From assembly GCA_018711385.1 (NCBI GenBank), contig DVIK01000080.1, positions 1-48,839 on the forward strand: a stretch of DNA of 48,839 nt, written 5' to 3'. Shown one piece after another: positions 8,784 to 16,686 of this stretch (position 1 is the first letter of the stretch; each line of letters opens with the position of its first letter). The DNA is from Candidatus Coproplasma avistercoris. Its GTDB lineage: Bacteria > Bacillota > Clostridia > Christensenellales > Borkfalkiaceae. Position numbers and translations under genes: made by a program. The notes beneath the pieces are model-generated. The model saw only the letters and a list, made by a program, of their open reading frames with translations, searched no databases and had not been told where the DNA came from.

Positions 8784-9515
8784 ATGTTACGCGTCGCCAT
8801 CGTAGAGGACGAAACCGAGGCAAAGGAAGTCATAAGCGCGCACCTTAAGCGCTATTGCGGGGAGAAAAATATACCCTATCAGCTCGTGTGGTACAACAAC
8901 GGGCTGGATTTTCTGGCGGTCTACAACAAGAATTTCGACGTCGTGCTGCTCGACATTATGCTGCCCGACATCAACGGCATGGAGACCGCCCGCAAGCTGC
9001 GCGACATGGACAATTCCGTGGCGCTCGTCTTCGTCACCAACATGGCGCAGTTCGCCATCAAGGGCTACGAGGTCGACGCCGCCGATTTCATGGTCAAGCC
9101 CGTCAGCTACTACGACTTCGCCATGAAGTTCGAACACGTGCTCAGGCACATGGATTTCGACGGCGAGGTCAAACTGTGTCTGAACAACAAGGGCGAGCTG
9201 AAATATCTTTCCGCCAAAGACATAAGGTACGTCGAGGTCATCCGCCATAACCTGATTTATCATACGGGAGGGGGCAGTCATGAGACGCGCGGCACTCTTA
9301 AAAAATTGGAGGAGCAGCTGCGCCCCGCCGACGGGTTCGTGCGGTGCAACAACTACTGCCTTGTAAATCTGCGCTACGTCACGGGCATATCGGGCTATGA
9401 ACTCAGCCTGTCCACCGGCGTCGCCGGCAGCGAACGGGAGGTCTTGCAGATAAGCCACCCGCGCAAAAAGGGCTTTGTCACCGCGCTCAACGAATATCTC
9501 AGGGAGCATGTCTGA
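8784..9515 (+). CDS. LytTR-family response regulator
   Basis: A 243-residue two-component response regulator. The receiver domain (1-120) has acidic residues Glu8/Asp9, phospho-acceptor Asp57 in VVLLDIMLPD, and lysine in MVKPVSYYDF. The C-terminal LytTR DNA-binding domain runs from about 140 to 243 (KDIRYVEVIRHNLIYHT, FVRCNNYCLVNLRYV, LQISHPRKKGF). GGGAGGGAG lies just before the ATG. Its sensor kinase gene follows by 3 nt but is truncated, and the divergent ABC transporter is also broken, so this regulator appears orphaned. It is paralogous to the regulator at 39391. Confidence 0.95.
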   Translation: MLRVAIVEDETEAKEVISAHLKRYCGEKNIPYQLVWYNNGLDFLAVYNKNFDVVLLDIMLPDINGMETARKLRDMDNSVALVFVTNMAQFAIKGYEVDAADFMVKPVSYYDFAMKFEHVLRHMDFDGEVKLCLNNKGELKYLSAKDIRYVEVIRHNLIYHTGGGSHETRGTLKKLEEQLRPADGFVRCNNYCLVNLRYVTGISGYELSLSTGVAGSEREVLQISHPRKKGFVTALNEYLREHV

Positions 9516-9518
9516 GGT

Positions 9519-9680
9519 ATGACGCAGCTTGAATTTTACAAGTCCTTCCAGTTCGTGTTCGAGCTTATCATCGCCGAGCTGCTGTACGTTTACAAGCTGC
9601 CGCGCAAGCCGCACTTTGCTTTAAGGCTCACAGGCGCGGTGGTGGCGCCACGACCTACACTATGGAGGCGGAGTACGTAG
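9519..9680 (+). pseudogene. Truncated sensor kinase N-terminus
   Basis: The frame opens with about 43 residues of a membrane sensor (MTQLEFYKSFQFVFELIIAE, then LLYVYKLPRKPHFALRLTGA), resembling the first transmembrane hairpin of the GHKL kinase at 40104. Around 9641 it runs into sequence that belongs, in another frame, to a secreted protein, and stops at 9678-9680. All other membrane helices, the histidine box and the ATPase domain are missing. An assembly misjoin could also produce this. Confidence 0.8.
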
Positions 9681-10195
9681 ACATAGTGGACGTGGTAGGT
9701 TCGGGCCTCTCCAGCGATCAGTCCGGCTATAACCTCATCTACGGCGACGGCACGCAGGCGCAGAAGGATCTCGGCTGGAGCAGCGGCTACTATGTGGGCT
9801 ATACGTACACCACCGAGTTCAAGCTCGATTTCGTGTTCAAGGCCGACAAGGCGACTACCGCAACAATTATAATACGCCTCGGTTCGGAGCTGGGCGATAT
9901 AATGCTCACGCCCGACAACTTCGAGGTGTCGCTCAACGGCACGCCCATAAATTATGCCGCGATGACCATACAGAATTCCGAAAGCATGGCTAAGATGAAG
10001 TTTGAGGACAAGACGCTCACGAGCAACGCTTCCCTGCTGCAGGGCGAAAACACCATATCCGTAAGGATACTCGACAACGACCTGCGCGGCAGCACCACGG
10101 GCGGCCCCACCATCGACTGCGTAAAGATCCGGACGGACGCAATACTCCGCTATACGGAAAACACCGATAACCCCGCAAACCGCGGTTCCATCTGA
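9641..10195 (+). pseudogene. C-terminal fragment of a secreted carbohydrate-binding-type protein
   Basis: From about 9641 the second frame reads GGATTYTMEAEYVDIVDVVG and continues for about 180 residues to TGA at 10193-10195. This is the pattern of a CBM6/CBM35-like beta-sandwich: a MEAEY opening, a central LDFVFKAD strand, and an ending that includes TIDCVKIRTDAIL. The first ATG (9662) lies inside the domain and has no ribosome site, so this is the tail of a much larger secreted protein joined to the kinase fragment. Composition matches the surface genes further right. Confidence 0.8.
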
Positions 10196-10247
10196 CAGGG
10201 CAGACCGCAGCTTCCCGCGGGAGCAAACTGCATAACTTCCCCCCTAT

Positions 10248-10281
10248 GGCGGGCCGCCGTTCTCCTCTTCGGCGGCCCGCC
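10248..10281 (+). terminator. Hairpin after the fused fragment
   Basis: A perfect 11-bp GC-only stem (10248-10258 with 10271-10281) about 50 nt past the stop. No T run follows, so termination efficiency is uncertain. Confidence 0.5.
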
Positions 10282-10341
10282 GTCCCGTTACAGGGCGCAA
10301 GGTATGCCCCGCGCGCATGGCGGCAAATATATAACAGGTAT

Positions 10342-10371
10342 TTTACAATGTGTCCACCCTGCGGTTATAAT
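10342..10371 (+). promoter_or_regulatory. Promoter of the TraX-like gene
   Basis: TTTACA (10342-10347), an 18-bp spacer and TATAAT (10366-10371). Initiation near 10378 supports the ATG at 10401 rather than the TTG at 10371. Confidence 0.7.
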
Positions 10372-10400
10372 TGAATGTAAGGGAACGGGCCGACTGCGCA

Positions 10401-11171
10401 ATGAACGGAGAAAAGGGTATATACAACGGCTTTTTAAGCGGAAATGCGCTCAAAATCATAGCCTGCATAACCATGCTCATCGATCACGTCGGGTGGATAC
10501 TTCTGCCTGATGTTTTGGCGTTGCGCATGATAGGCCGCATCTCAATGCCGCTGTTCGCCTTCACCTTCGGCGAGGGCTGCGCCTACACGCGGAACAGGGC
10601 AAAGCACTTTGCGCTCGTGCTGCTCTGCGGCGTGGCCACGAGCCTGGTCATGTCGTTTGCGATGAACAGGATATATGCGAACATACTCATAACGTTTTCG
10701 CTCTCCTGCCTGGTGATATATGCGCTCGACGGACTCAAAAGGTACGCATATATGCGGCAGATACGCGCCGCCGTGCTGTGCGCCGCGGCGCTCTTGTGCG
10801 CGCTCGGCGCCGCTGTGTGGCTGTGCTGTTTTTCACCCGTGTACGTCGATTACGGCATTGCGGGCGTGCTGCTGCCCGCGTGCGTGCGCCTCACCGACTT
10901 CCGCAGGCCCGGGCAGGAGGGTCCTACAGCGCTGTACAATCCCGCCGTGGTGTGGCTGCTGTTCACGCTCGATCTTGTCGCCCTTTCGGTAACGCTGGGC
11001 GCAGTGCAGCTTTTTTGCCTGTTTTCGCTGCCGTTGCTGTTCGCATACAGCGGCAGGCGGGGCAGATATAAGCTCAAAGCGCTGTTCTACGCCTTCTACC
11101 CCGCCCACCTCGCCGTGCTGGCGGGCATATATCTCGTCCTGCACCCAGACTATCTTGCGGCGCTATTCTGA
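10401..11171 (+). CDS. TraX-like membrane protein
   Basis: A 256-residue integral membrane protein with about eight hydrophobic segments. The TraX signature is at the N-terminus: NALKIIACITMLIDHVGW, then GRISMPLFAFTFGEGCAYTR. TraX is the F-pilin acetylase, and chromosomal homologues in Firmicutes are thought to be membrane acyltransferases of unknown substrate. The start is set by the promoter, since the TTG-initiated longer frame would begin at the -10 box. No strong ribosome site is visible. Transfer genes are absent nearby, so a conjugation role is unlikely. Confidence 0.85.
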   Translation: MNGEKGIYNGFLSGNALKIIACITMLIDHVGWILLPDVLALRMIGRISMPLFAFTFGEGCAYTRNRAKHFALVLLCGVATSLVMSFAMNRIYANILITFSLSCLVIYALDGLKRYAYMRQIRAAVLCAAALLCALGAAVWLCCFSPVYVDYGIAGVLLPACVRLTDFRRPGQEGPTALYNPAVVWLLFTLDLVALSVTLGAVQLFCLFSLPLLFAYSGRRGRYKLKALFYAFYPAHLAVLAGIYLVLHPDYLAALF

Positions 11172-11201
11172 AAGCGCATGAAAGGGATACCGGCAAGGCA
11201 T

Positions 11202-11230
11202 TGGACATTTGCCGCGAGCAGCGGTATAAT
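11202..11230 (+). promoter_or_regulatory. Promoter of the CMD/cupin cluster
   Basis: TGGACA (11202-11207), a 17-bp spacer and TATAAT (11225-11230). Confidence 0.7.
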
Positions 11231-11293
11231 CGTGTACGTAAAAATATAAGTGATGTGCCGACGGTTTGTTGCGGCATATCTGCGAGGTGATTT

Positions 11294-12049
11294 ATGAACA
11301 GAGTGGAAAATTGCAGGCAGAAATTTGCCGAACTTTTCGGCGGCAAGCCCACCGAAAACGAGGGCAACGACCCCGAATTCATGCGCATATTGCAGCGGTT
11401 CATCTTCGGCGAGGTGAGCTACACCGGCTCGCTCGGCGATCGCATGCGCGAACTCATAACTGTGACCGTTTTAACTGTAAACCAGACGCTCCCGCAGCTT
11501 AAAGCTCATGTCGGGGCGTGCCTGAACATAGGCGTATCTCCGGCTGAAATACGTGAAGCCGTCTATCAGTGCGCGCCGTTCATCGGCTTCCCCGGGGCGC
11601 TCAATGCAATCGCTGCCATGGACGAAGCATTTGCGGCGGCGGGCATATCGCTGCCGCTTGCAAACGGCGAAACGGTGACCGAAGAGGACCGCTATGAAAG
11701 CGGCCTCGCCGTTCAGGCGCCCATATACGGCACCGAGATCAAAGACCGCTATACCTGGCTGCCCGCAGAGTTTGCCGAGGCGGTTCCCCGCTTCCTCACG
11801 GAGCTCGGTTTTGCCGATTTCATGACGCGCCGCGGCATGGACGGCAAAACGCGCGAACTGCTCACCGTGGTGATCCTTGCGGCTATGGGCGGCGCCGAGG
11901 TGCAGGTGCGCTCGCACGTCGAAGGCGCGCTCAAAGCCGGCAATACAAAGGAAGAGGTGGTGTGCGCGCTCGTGCACGCCATGCCCTATATGGGTATTCC
12001 CAGACTTTTCAACGCGCTCAACTGCTCCAAAGAGTTATTGTCCGAATAG
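11294..12049 (+). CDS. Carboxymuconolactone decarboxylase family protein (two CMD domains)
   Basis: A 251-residue protein with two CMD repeats, at about 45-120 and 165-245. The matching helices are LRELITVTVLTVNQTLPQLK-like in the first and RELLTVVILAAMGGAEVQVR in the second. The AhpD-type CxxC redox pair is absent from both, so peroxidase activity is unlikely and the decarboxylase-like fold may bind a small organic acid or act in detoxification. GAGGTGA precedes ATG 11294. It is the first gene of a tight cluster with a cupin, a flavoprotein and a lipoprotein; such clusters recur in gut anaerobes, but the substrate is not evident. Confidence 0.92.
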   Translation: MNRVENCRQKFAELFGGKPTENEGNDPEFMRILQRFIFGEVSYTGSLGDRMRELITVTVLTVNQTLPQLKAHVGACLNIGVSPAEIREAVYQCAPFIGFPGALNAIAAMDEAFAAAGISLPLANGETVTEEDRYESGLAVQAPIYGTEIKDRYTWLPAEFAEAVPRFLTELGFADFMTRRGMDGKTRELLTVVILAAMGGAEVQVRSHVEGALKAGNTKEEVVCALVHAMPYMGIPRLFNALNCSKELLSE

Positions 12050-12067
12050 ATTCAGGAGGTGATAAAG

Positions 12068-12493
12068 ATGGATAAAGATTTCGAAAAGCAAAACGTATTC
12101 GGTTTAGGCAACGAAAACTCCGCCTACGCGCAATATTTCATCGGCAAGTCGTATCTCAACCCGCTTACGCCGGCGGGCACTCAGCCTTTCTTCGCCAACG
12201 TCACGTTCGAACCGGGCTGCCGCAACAACTGGCATATCCACCACGCAAGCAAGGGCGGCGGACAGATACTTTTATGCGTTGCGGGCAGCGGCTGGTATCA
12301 GGAGTGGGGCAAGCCCGCACAGTCGTTGACCCCCGGCGACGTGGTGGTAATTCCCCCCGAAGTAAAGCATTGGCACGGCGCAAAGAAGGACGGCTGGTTT
12401 TCGCACATAGCCGTCGAAGTTCCCGGCGAAAATGCCTCCAACGAGTGGTTGGAAGAGGTGGGCGACGCGCAGTATTCCGCGCTCGGCGACTGA
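12068..12493 (+). CDS. Cupin-domain protein
   Basis: A 141-residue single-domain cupin. Cupin motif 1 appears as NNWHIHHASKGGGQILL (histidine metal ligands) and motif 2 as PGDVVVIPPEVKHWHGA. ATG 12068 follows a near-perfect AGGAGGTGAT ribosome site 18 nt after the CMD gene stop, so the pair is co-transcribed. Cupins paired with CMD proteins are common and probably act on the same metabolite. The reaction cannot be read from sequence. Confidence 0.92.
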   Translation: MDKDFEKQNVFGLGNENSAYAQYFIGKSYLNPLTPAGTQPFFANVTFEPGCRNNWHIHHASKGGGQILLCVAGSGWYQEWGKPAQSLTPGDVVVIPPEVKHWHGAKKDGWFSHIAVEVPGENASNEWLEEVGDAQYSALGD

Positions 12494-12503
12494 CGGCGCA
12501 GAT

Positions 12504-13040
12504 ATGAAAAAGGTGATCGTGGTAACTTCCTCGCCCCGCAGGGGCGGCAACACCGAAATGCTCGCAAGGCGCTTTGCCGAGGGAGCGGAGGCCGCGGGCA
12601 ACGAGGTAAAGTTGGTAGCCGTGCGCGACCTCGGGCTCAAATTCTGCACGGGGTGTCTGTTTTGCCAGTCGCACGACAGGTGCGTGCTGGACGACGGCAT
12701 GAACGCGCTATATCCCGAAATACAGCAGGCCGACGTGCTCGTATTCGCCACGCCCGTATACTACTATTCGGTTTGCGGGCAGCTCAAGACCTTTTTAGAC
12801 AGGCTCAACCCGCTCTTCCCGCGCGAAAACAGGTTCAGGGAGATCTACCTTCTGGCCGCCGGCGCCGAGGACGAGGACGGGCTTGAACGCGGCGCACTGT
12901 CCGACATTCAGGGCTGGGCCGACTGTTTCGAGGGCGTGCGCATAGCGGGCGTGCTGTGCGCAAAGGGCGTGCAGGACAGGGGCGATGTGGCAAAGACCGG
13001 TTACCCCGAAAGGGCATACGCGCTCGGCCGCGATGTTTAA
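12504..13040 (+). CDS. Iron-sulfur flavoprotein / FMN reductase family
   Basis: A 178-residue flavodoxin-fold protein of the NADPH-dependent FMN reductase family. The phosphate-binding loop is SSPRRGGNTEML, and ATPVYYYSVCGQLKTFLDR is the second FMN-contact segment. The cysteines in FCTGCLFCQSHDRC are spaced CX2CX2CX5C, which fits the compact cluster motif of archaeal-type iron-sulfur flavoproteins (CX2CX2CX4-7C). It may therefore carry a 4Fe-4S cluster as well as FMN and move electrons from ferredoxin. It starts 10 nt after the cupin, and its end overlaps the next gene by 8 nt. Confidence 0.88.
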   Translation: MKKVIVVTSSPRRGGNTEMLARRFAEGAEAAGNEVKLVAVRDLGLKFCTGCLFCQSHDRCVLDDGMNALYPEIQQADVLVFATPVYYYSVCGQLKTFLDRLNPLFPRENRFREIYLLAAGAEDEDGLERGALSDIQGWADCFEGVRIAGVLCAKGVQDRGDVAKTGYPERAYALGRDV

Positions 13041-13488
13041 GTTTTCAAGGGCGCTGCCCGCGCTCGCAGCCGCGGCAATTATCGCGCTCGCTGGGTGCGG
13101 CGGGGCCGCGCAGCAGGGTACGCCGGAGGAGGATATCATGTACATAACCGTCAACGGCAACAGGCTTACGGTGGATACCGAAGACAACGCCTCGTCCCGC
13201 GCGTTGCTCGAACGGCTGCGCCCGGGCGACGTGGAGGTGGAGATGTCCGACTACGGCGACATGGAAAAGGTGGGCTGTCTCGGCTTCGACCTGCCGCGCA
13301 GCGACAGCCGCATAAGCGTCGCGCCCGGCGACGTCATCTTGTACCTCGGCAATCAGATAACCGTTTACTACGATGTCAACAGCCGGAACTTCACCCGCAT
13401 CGGTCATGTGCGCGGGGTAAATTCGCGCGCGGATATGCTGCAATTACTCGGCGGAGCGGGGGATATTACGGCGGTCTTTTCCGTCTGA
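13033..13488 (+). CDS. Cyclophilin-like-fold lipoprotein
   Basis: A 151-residue lipoprotein with basic N-terminus, hydrophobic core and lipobox LAGC (Cys22). The mature part resembles the cyclophilin-like domain that often accompanies flavodoxins: MYITVNGNRLTVDTEDN at the start and GDVILYLGNQITVYYD in the middle. The start at 13033 is chosen because it yields the complete signal peptide. It overlaps the flavoprotein gene by 8 nt, indicating translational coupling. It probably works outside the membrane with the flavoprotein pathway; that is inference from linkage. Confidence 0.85.
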   Translation: MFKFSRALPALAAAAIIALAGCGGAAQQGTPEEDIMYITVNGNRLTVDTEDNASSRALLERLRPGDVEVEMSDYGDMEKVGCLGFDLPRSDSRISVAPGDVILYLGNQITVYYDVNSRNFTRIGHVRGVNSRADMLQLLGGAGDITAVFSV

Positions 13489-13524
13489 AGAGGTCCGTCC
13501 GGAACATCCTGTCATGAATTTTGC

Positions 13525-13549
13525 GCCGCCGCGGCAGAGCCGCGGCGGC
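13525..13549 (+). terminator. Terminator of the CMD/cupin cluster
   Basis: A perfect 11-bp stem (13525-13535 with 13539-13549) and an AGA loop about 35 nt past the stop. The tail is ATTTGC, so the T run is short. Confidence 0.65.
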
Positions 13550-13575
13550 ATTTGCATGTTTGCGCCATTTTGTTC

Positions 13576-13604
13576 TTGTAATATGTGAATTTGTGTGATA
13601 TAAT
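13576..13604 (+). promoter_or_regulatory. Promoter of the CAT-like/TIR-like pair
   Basis: TTGTAA (13576-13581), a 17-bp spacer and TATAAT (13599-13604). Confidence 0.7.
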
Positions 13605-13632
13605 GGTTAAAAGATAATGAAAGAGGTGCAGC

Positions 13633-14316
13633 ATGCAGCAAGTAGGCTATACGGCCATAGATATCGCGAACTGGAGGCGCCGCGGCCAGTACGAAAATTT
13701 CATCGGCTACGACTATCCCGTATTTTCGGTGGCCTCGCGCATAGAGGTGACGGAGCTGGTGCGCTTTTGCAGGCGGCGCGGCCTTTCGGTGTTCAGCACT
13801 ATGCTGTATATAGTGTCGTCCGAGCTCAACGGCATAGAGGAGTTCCGCACCCGCATAACGGGCGGCGTGCCCGTGCTCTTCGATGTCGTCCATCCCAGCT
13901 ACGTGGTGATGTACGACGGCGACAGGATAGCCGGCAAATGCACTCCGTTCGCACGCGATTTCGGCGATTTTTACGCCCGCAACCGCGCCGACATTGCAGA
14001 GGTGCGCGCGCAGAAGGGTTTTGTGCCGTTCGAAGGCGGCTGCGGATGCGGCTGTTTTTACGTCTCATGCCTGCCGTGGCTGGACATGTGCTCCTTCTCC
14101 AATCCCTATAATTTCAAAGACTTGTCGCAGTCGAGCATACCCCGCATAACGTGGGGCAGGATATGCGAAGAGGATGGCAGGGCGTTCGTGTATTTCGACG
14201 TGCAGATGCACCACGCGCTCGCCGACGGATTCCATGCGGCGGAACTCATAAACAAAATAGCCGCGGCGGCAGCCGTCGCCGAGGCATATACAGGGGGAAA
14301 CGGCGATGAAAGATAA
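13633..14316 (+). CDS. CatA-family (chloramphenicol acetyltransferase-like) acyltransferase
   Basis: A 227-residue CAT-like protein, close to the usual CatA length. The catalytic-site signature HHALADG is at residues 193-199, followed by FHAAELINK as in CatA enzymes. RRRGLSVFSTMLYIVS near residue 55 matches the family core. The cysteine-rich stretch GGCGCGCFYVSC near 135-147 is unusual. Many chromosomal CatA homologues do not confer chloramphenicol resistance, so the acceptor is unknown. GAGGTG precedes the ATG. The 3' end overlaps the TIR-like gene by 11 nt. Confidence 0.9.
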   Translation: MQQVGYTAIDIANWRRRGQYENFIGYDYPVFSVASRIEVTELVRFCRRRGLSVFSTMLYIVSSELNGIEEFRTRITGGVPVLFDVVHPSYVVMYDGDRIAGKCTPFARDFGDFYARNRADIAEVRAQKGFVPFEGGCGCGCFYVSCLPWLDMCSFSNPYNFKDLSQSSIPRITWGRICEEDGRAFVYFDVQMHHALADGFHAAELINKIAAAAAVAEAYTGGNGDER

Positions 14317-15652
14317 GATATTCATAGCATGGAGCGGCTCCAACGGCGAGGCGCTCAAAGTAAAGAGCATACTCGAAAGCAAGTTCAACTACGTATGCTG
14401 CATAGGCGGCAATGCCGACAACAGCTCGCGCTATTCCTCCGTGGGCGACACGGTGATCCAGCAGATAAAGGAGTGCAACCAGGCGATAGTAATCTTTCAG
14501 AACAGGGCGGACGGCGCGGTCAGCAACAACCTGTTCTTCGAGCTCGGCTACGTTCTGGCGATGTACGGCACCAAAAAGGTGCACTGCGTAAAGCGCAAAA
14601 ACGAAAAGGTGGTGCTGCCCTCCGACTTCGACAATTCCTTCGTCGAGCCGCTGGACGACGAGGGCGGCGAAAACGCCTTTGCCGACGGGATAGTGGAATA
14701 CTTCATGGGCAGGCAGAAGATGTCGATAAACGACAACAAGATGTATCTGATAAACAACAGATATCTCATGCACGACAAGCTCATGGCGCACTACTCGGAA
14801 TCGGGCTCCAAGTGCTCGGACTACGAGCTTGCGCAGTACGTTCTGTTCTATATGCAGGCGGCGCACATGTTCGGCGACGTGAAAAAGATACAGAAAGAGA
14901 TAGAGGAGTTCAAGCAGAAGCACAACTTCGAATTTTCGCCCGAACTGTCGCTGGCGGTAAATCTATGCTTATCTTTCTTTGAACTGCTGCTCGGGATAAA
15001 GTCCGGGGGCGAAAATTCCGAGGTGTACATCGACAAGAACACCTACTGGGAGTTCCGCAGCGACTATATGCACTATCTCAAACAGATCGTGCCCGACGAC
15101 CTTGGCATATTCGACGAATGGGCGGAGGTCTTCATATATGACCACTTGAACTTTGCCAGCATGCTGTTTGCCAACAACGAAACGCTGCCCGCCGAGATGC
15201 GTCAAAAGCTCTACGGCGCGTGCGCAGAGTATGCGCTCAGGTGCCTCGACAGCATCGCCGTGCTCGAAAAGGCGGCGCCCTGCAAAGAGAACAACGACGA
15301 GATCGGCCTCATTTCGCTGCTCAGGGCGTACATATACCGCAACCTGTTCGTGGCAAAGCAGCAGCTTGGCGAAAGGGAGGAGGCTGAAAAATGGCTCGGG
15401 CTTACGCTTAAAGAACGCTCTTCTCTGAAAAATAACTTCGGCAAAGGCACCATAGATACCCAGCTGTACAACAATTTCCGCATGGAGTACTATCTCGCCC
15501 TCGTAGATTACCTCTCGTATATGCAGGACGTCGACGAATTCGAAGTGGATATGTACAGGAGCGAGATGGTCGATTATCTTCACTCTGTAAGAAACGACGA
15601 TTCGGAAAACGTCTATCTGAAACAGATAGCCTACTGGTGCGACAAACGCTGA
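14306..15652 (+). CDS. TIR-like (PF10137-type) nucleotide-binding domain protein with helical C-terminus
   Basis: A 448-residue protein. Residues 1-120 match the bacterial TIR-like family of predicted nucleotide-binding/NADase effectors: the opening KIFIAWSGSNGEALKVKSIL, the conserved glutamate in NNLFFELGYVLAMYG (Glu79, aligning with the TIR catalytic Glu), and the later VLPSDFDNSF. The remaining 320 residues are helical with TPR-like composition and no membrane segment, a plausible sensor or oligomerisation part. The start overlaps the CAT-like gene by 11 nt, so the two are coupled. TIR-like domains of this family occur in anti-phage effectors; a defence role here is inference, since no cyclase or partner sensor is visible. 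Confidence 0.85.
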   Translation: MKDKIFIAWSGSNGEALKVKSILESKFNYVCCIGGNADNSSRYSSVGDTVIQQIKECNQAIVIFQNRADGAVSNNLFFELGYVLAMYGTKKVHCVKRKNEKVVLPSDFDNSFVEPLDDEGGENAFADGIVEYFMGRQKMSINDNKMYLINNRYLMHDKLMAHYSESGSKCSDYELAQYVLFYMQAAHMFGDVKKIQKEIEEFKQKHNFEFSPELSLAVNLCLSFFELLLGIKSGGENSEVYIDKNTYWEFRSDYMHYLKQIVPDDLGIFDEWAEVFIYDHLNFASMLFANNETLPAEMRQKLYGACAEYALRCLDSIAVLEKAAPCKENNDEIGLISLLRAYIYRNLFVAKQQLGEREEAEKWLGLTLKERSSLKNNFGKGTIDTQLYNNFRMEYYLALVDYLSYMQDVDEFEVDMYRSEMVDYLHSVRNDDSENVYLKQIAYWCDKR

Positions 15653-15690
15653 ATTTTCCGTTGCACCGCATAGTTGTGCCTTATACAGGC

Positions 15691-15729
15691 GCCGCCGCGC
15701 GCAATTTATGCGCGCGGCGGCACATTTTT
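15691..15729 (+). terminator. Terminator of the CAT-like/TIR-like operon
   Basis: A 13-bp stem (15691-15703 with 15709-15721) is followed by ACATTTTTC. Confidence 0.8.
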
Positions 15730-15743
15730 CTGCCCGCAATCGC

Positions 15744-15772
15744 TTGATAAAGAGGGCAAAACCGTGTAAAAT
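15744..15772 (+). promoter_or_regulatory. Promoter of the HAD gene
   Basis: TTGATA (15744-15749), a 17-bp spacer and TAAAAT (15767-15772). Confidence 0.7.
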
Positions 15773-15803
15773 TTAATGGCAGATCACTTTACAGAGGAAG
15801 ACT

Positions 15804-16448
15804 ATGCAGGGAGTAATTTTCGATCTTGACGGCACGCTGCTCGATTCCATGCCGCTCTGGCGCACGGCGGCGCGCAACTATTTAAGGGATAATTACGGCA
15901 TATATGCCGATGAATCGCTTGCGGACGAGGTGCTTAAACTCACCATAACCGAGGCGGCGGAGCTCGTCAGAACACGCTACGGCCTCGCGGCGGACACGGC
16001 GGAGGTGGCGGCGGGCGTAAACGGCATAATGGAGCGGGGCTACTTTCACACCATAGCCCCCATGCCGGGCGCGGAGGAGCTGCTCAAAGCGCTCAAAGCC
16101 CGCGGCATACCGATGGCCATAGCCACCGCGACCGACAGGTACCTCGTCGAGGCGGCGCTTGCAAGGCTGGGCTGGACGGGCTATTTCTGCACCGTATCCA
16201 CCTGCACCGAGGCGGGCGCGGGCAAGCGGGAGAGCGCCGCCGTGTACGACGTCGCCATGAAGAGCTTCGGCGGCAGCAGAAAGGAGTGCACCGTGGCAGA
16301 GGACTCGGCGCACGCCGCGCGCACGGCGCTTGCGGCGGGATACAGGGTAGCGGGTGTGGGCGCCGACCCCGCGCTTATCTCCGCATGCACCGTGCATATC
16401 CCCTCGCTCGTACCCGTAAAACGGGCGCTCGAAGCTCTGCTCGGCTGA
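15804..16448 (+). CDS. HAD-superfamily phosphatase (beta-phosphoglucomutase/Gph-like)
   Basis: A 214-residue HAD hydrolase. Motif I is DLDGTLLDS (nucleophile Asp7, acid/base Asp9), motif II lies at AIATATD, motif III uses the lysine in GAGKRES, and motif IV is VAEDSAHAARTA. A helical cap between motifs I and II gives the subfamily-I layout of phosphoglycolate phosphatase and beta-phosphoglucomutase. GAGGAAG lies just before the ATG. It stands alone between two terminated units, so the substrate, probably a small phosphosugar, cannot be assigned. Confidence 0.92.
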   Translation: MQGVIFDLDGTLLDSMPLWRTAARNYLRDNYGIYADESLADEVLKLTITEAAELVRTRYGLAADTAEVAAGVNGIMERGYFHTIAPMPGAEELLKALKARGIPMAIATATDRYLVEAALARLGWTGYFCTVSTCTEAGAGKRESAAVYDVAMKSFGGSRKECTVAEDSAHAARTALAAGYRVAGVGADPALISACTVHIPSLVPVKRALEALLG

Positions 16449-16627
16449 AATAAATTGTAAATTCAATCGAATATATATGGCTGGCAATTTTAATTGGCGG
16501 CCATATATACTTAAATTATTCTGTTTTACCGGCGCTCAAATTTTTCGGCGGCCTTTACGGCAACTCGAATAATGCAGGCGCTGCGCGCAAATATGCATAA
16601 ACCTGCGCAATTTTCCGCGCGCCGGCG

Positions 16628-16656
16628 TTTACATCGGCACATTTTTGTGTTACAAT
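16628..16656 (+). promoter_or_regulatory. Promoter of the mechanosensitive channel gene
   Basis: TTTACA (16628-16633), a 17-bp spacer and TACAAT (16651-16656). It confirms that the gene starts at 16687, not at the earlier in-frame codon 16645. Confidence 0.7.
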
Positions 16657-16686
16657 ATCTGCATAATAAAGTATAAGGAGGCTACC

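Noticed and set aside
10401-11171. TraX-like gene as evidence of a conjugation operon
   Set aside because: Chromosomal TraX homologues are common in Firmicutes and no transfer genes are adjacent; the relaxase block is more than 8 kb away.
13633-14316. Chloramphenicol resistance determinant
   Set aside because: Only the family signature is present; many CatA-like proteins in Clostridia act on other substrates and the gene is not in a resistance context.
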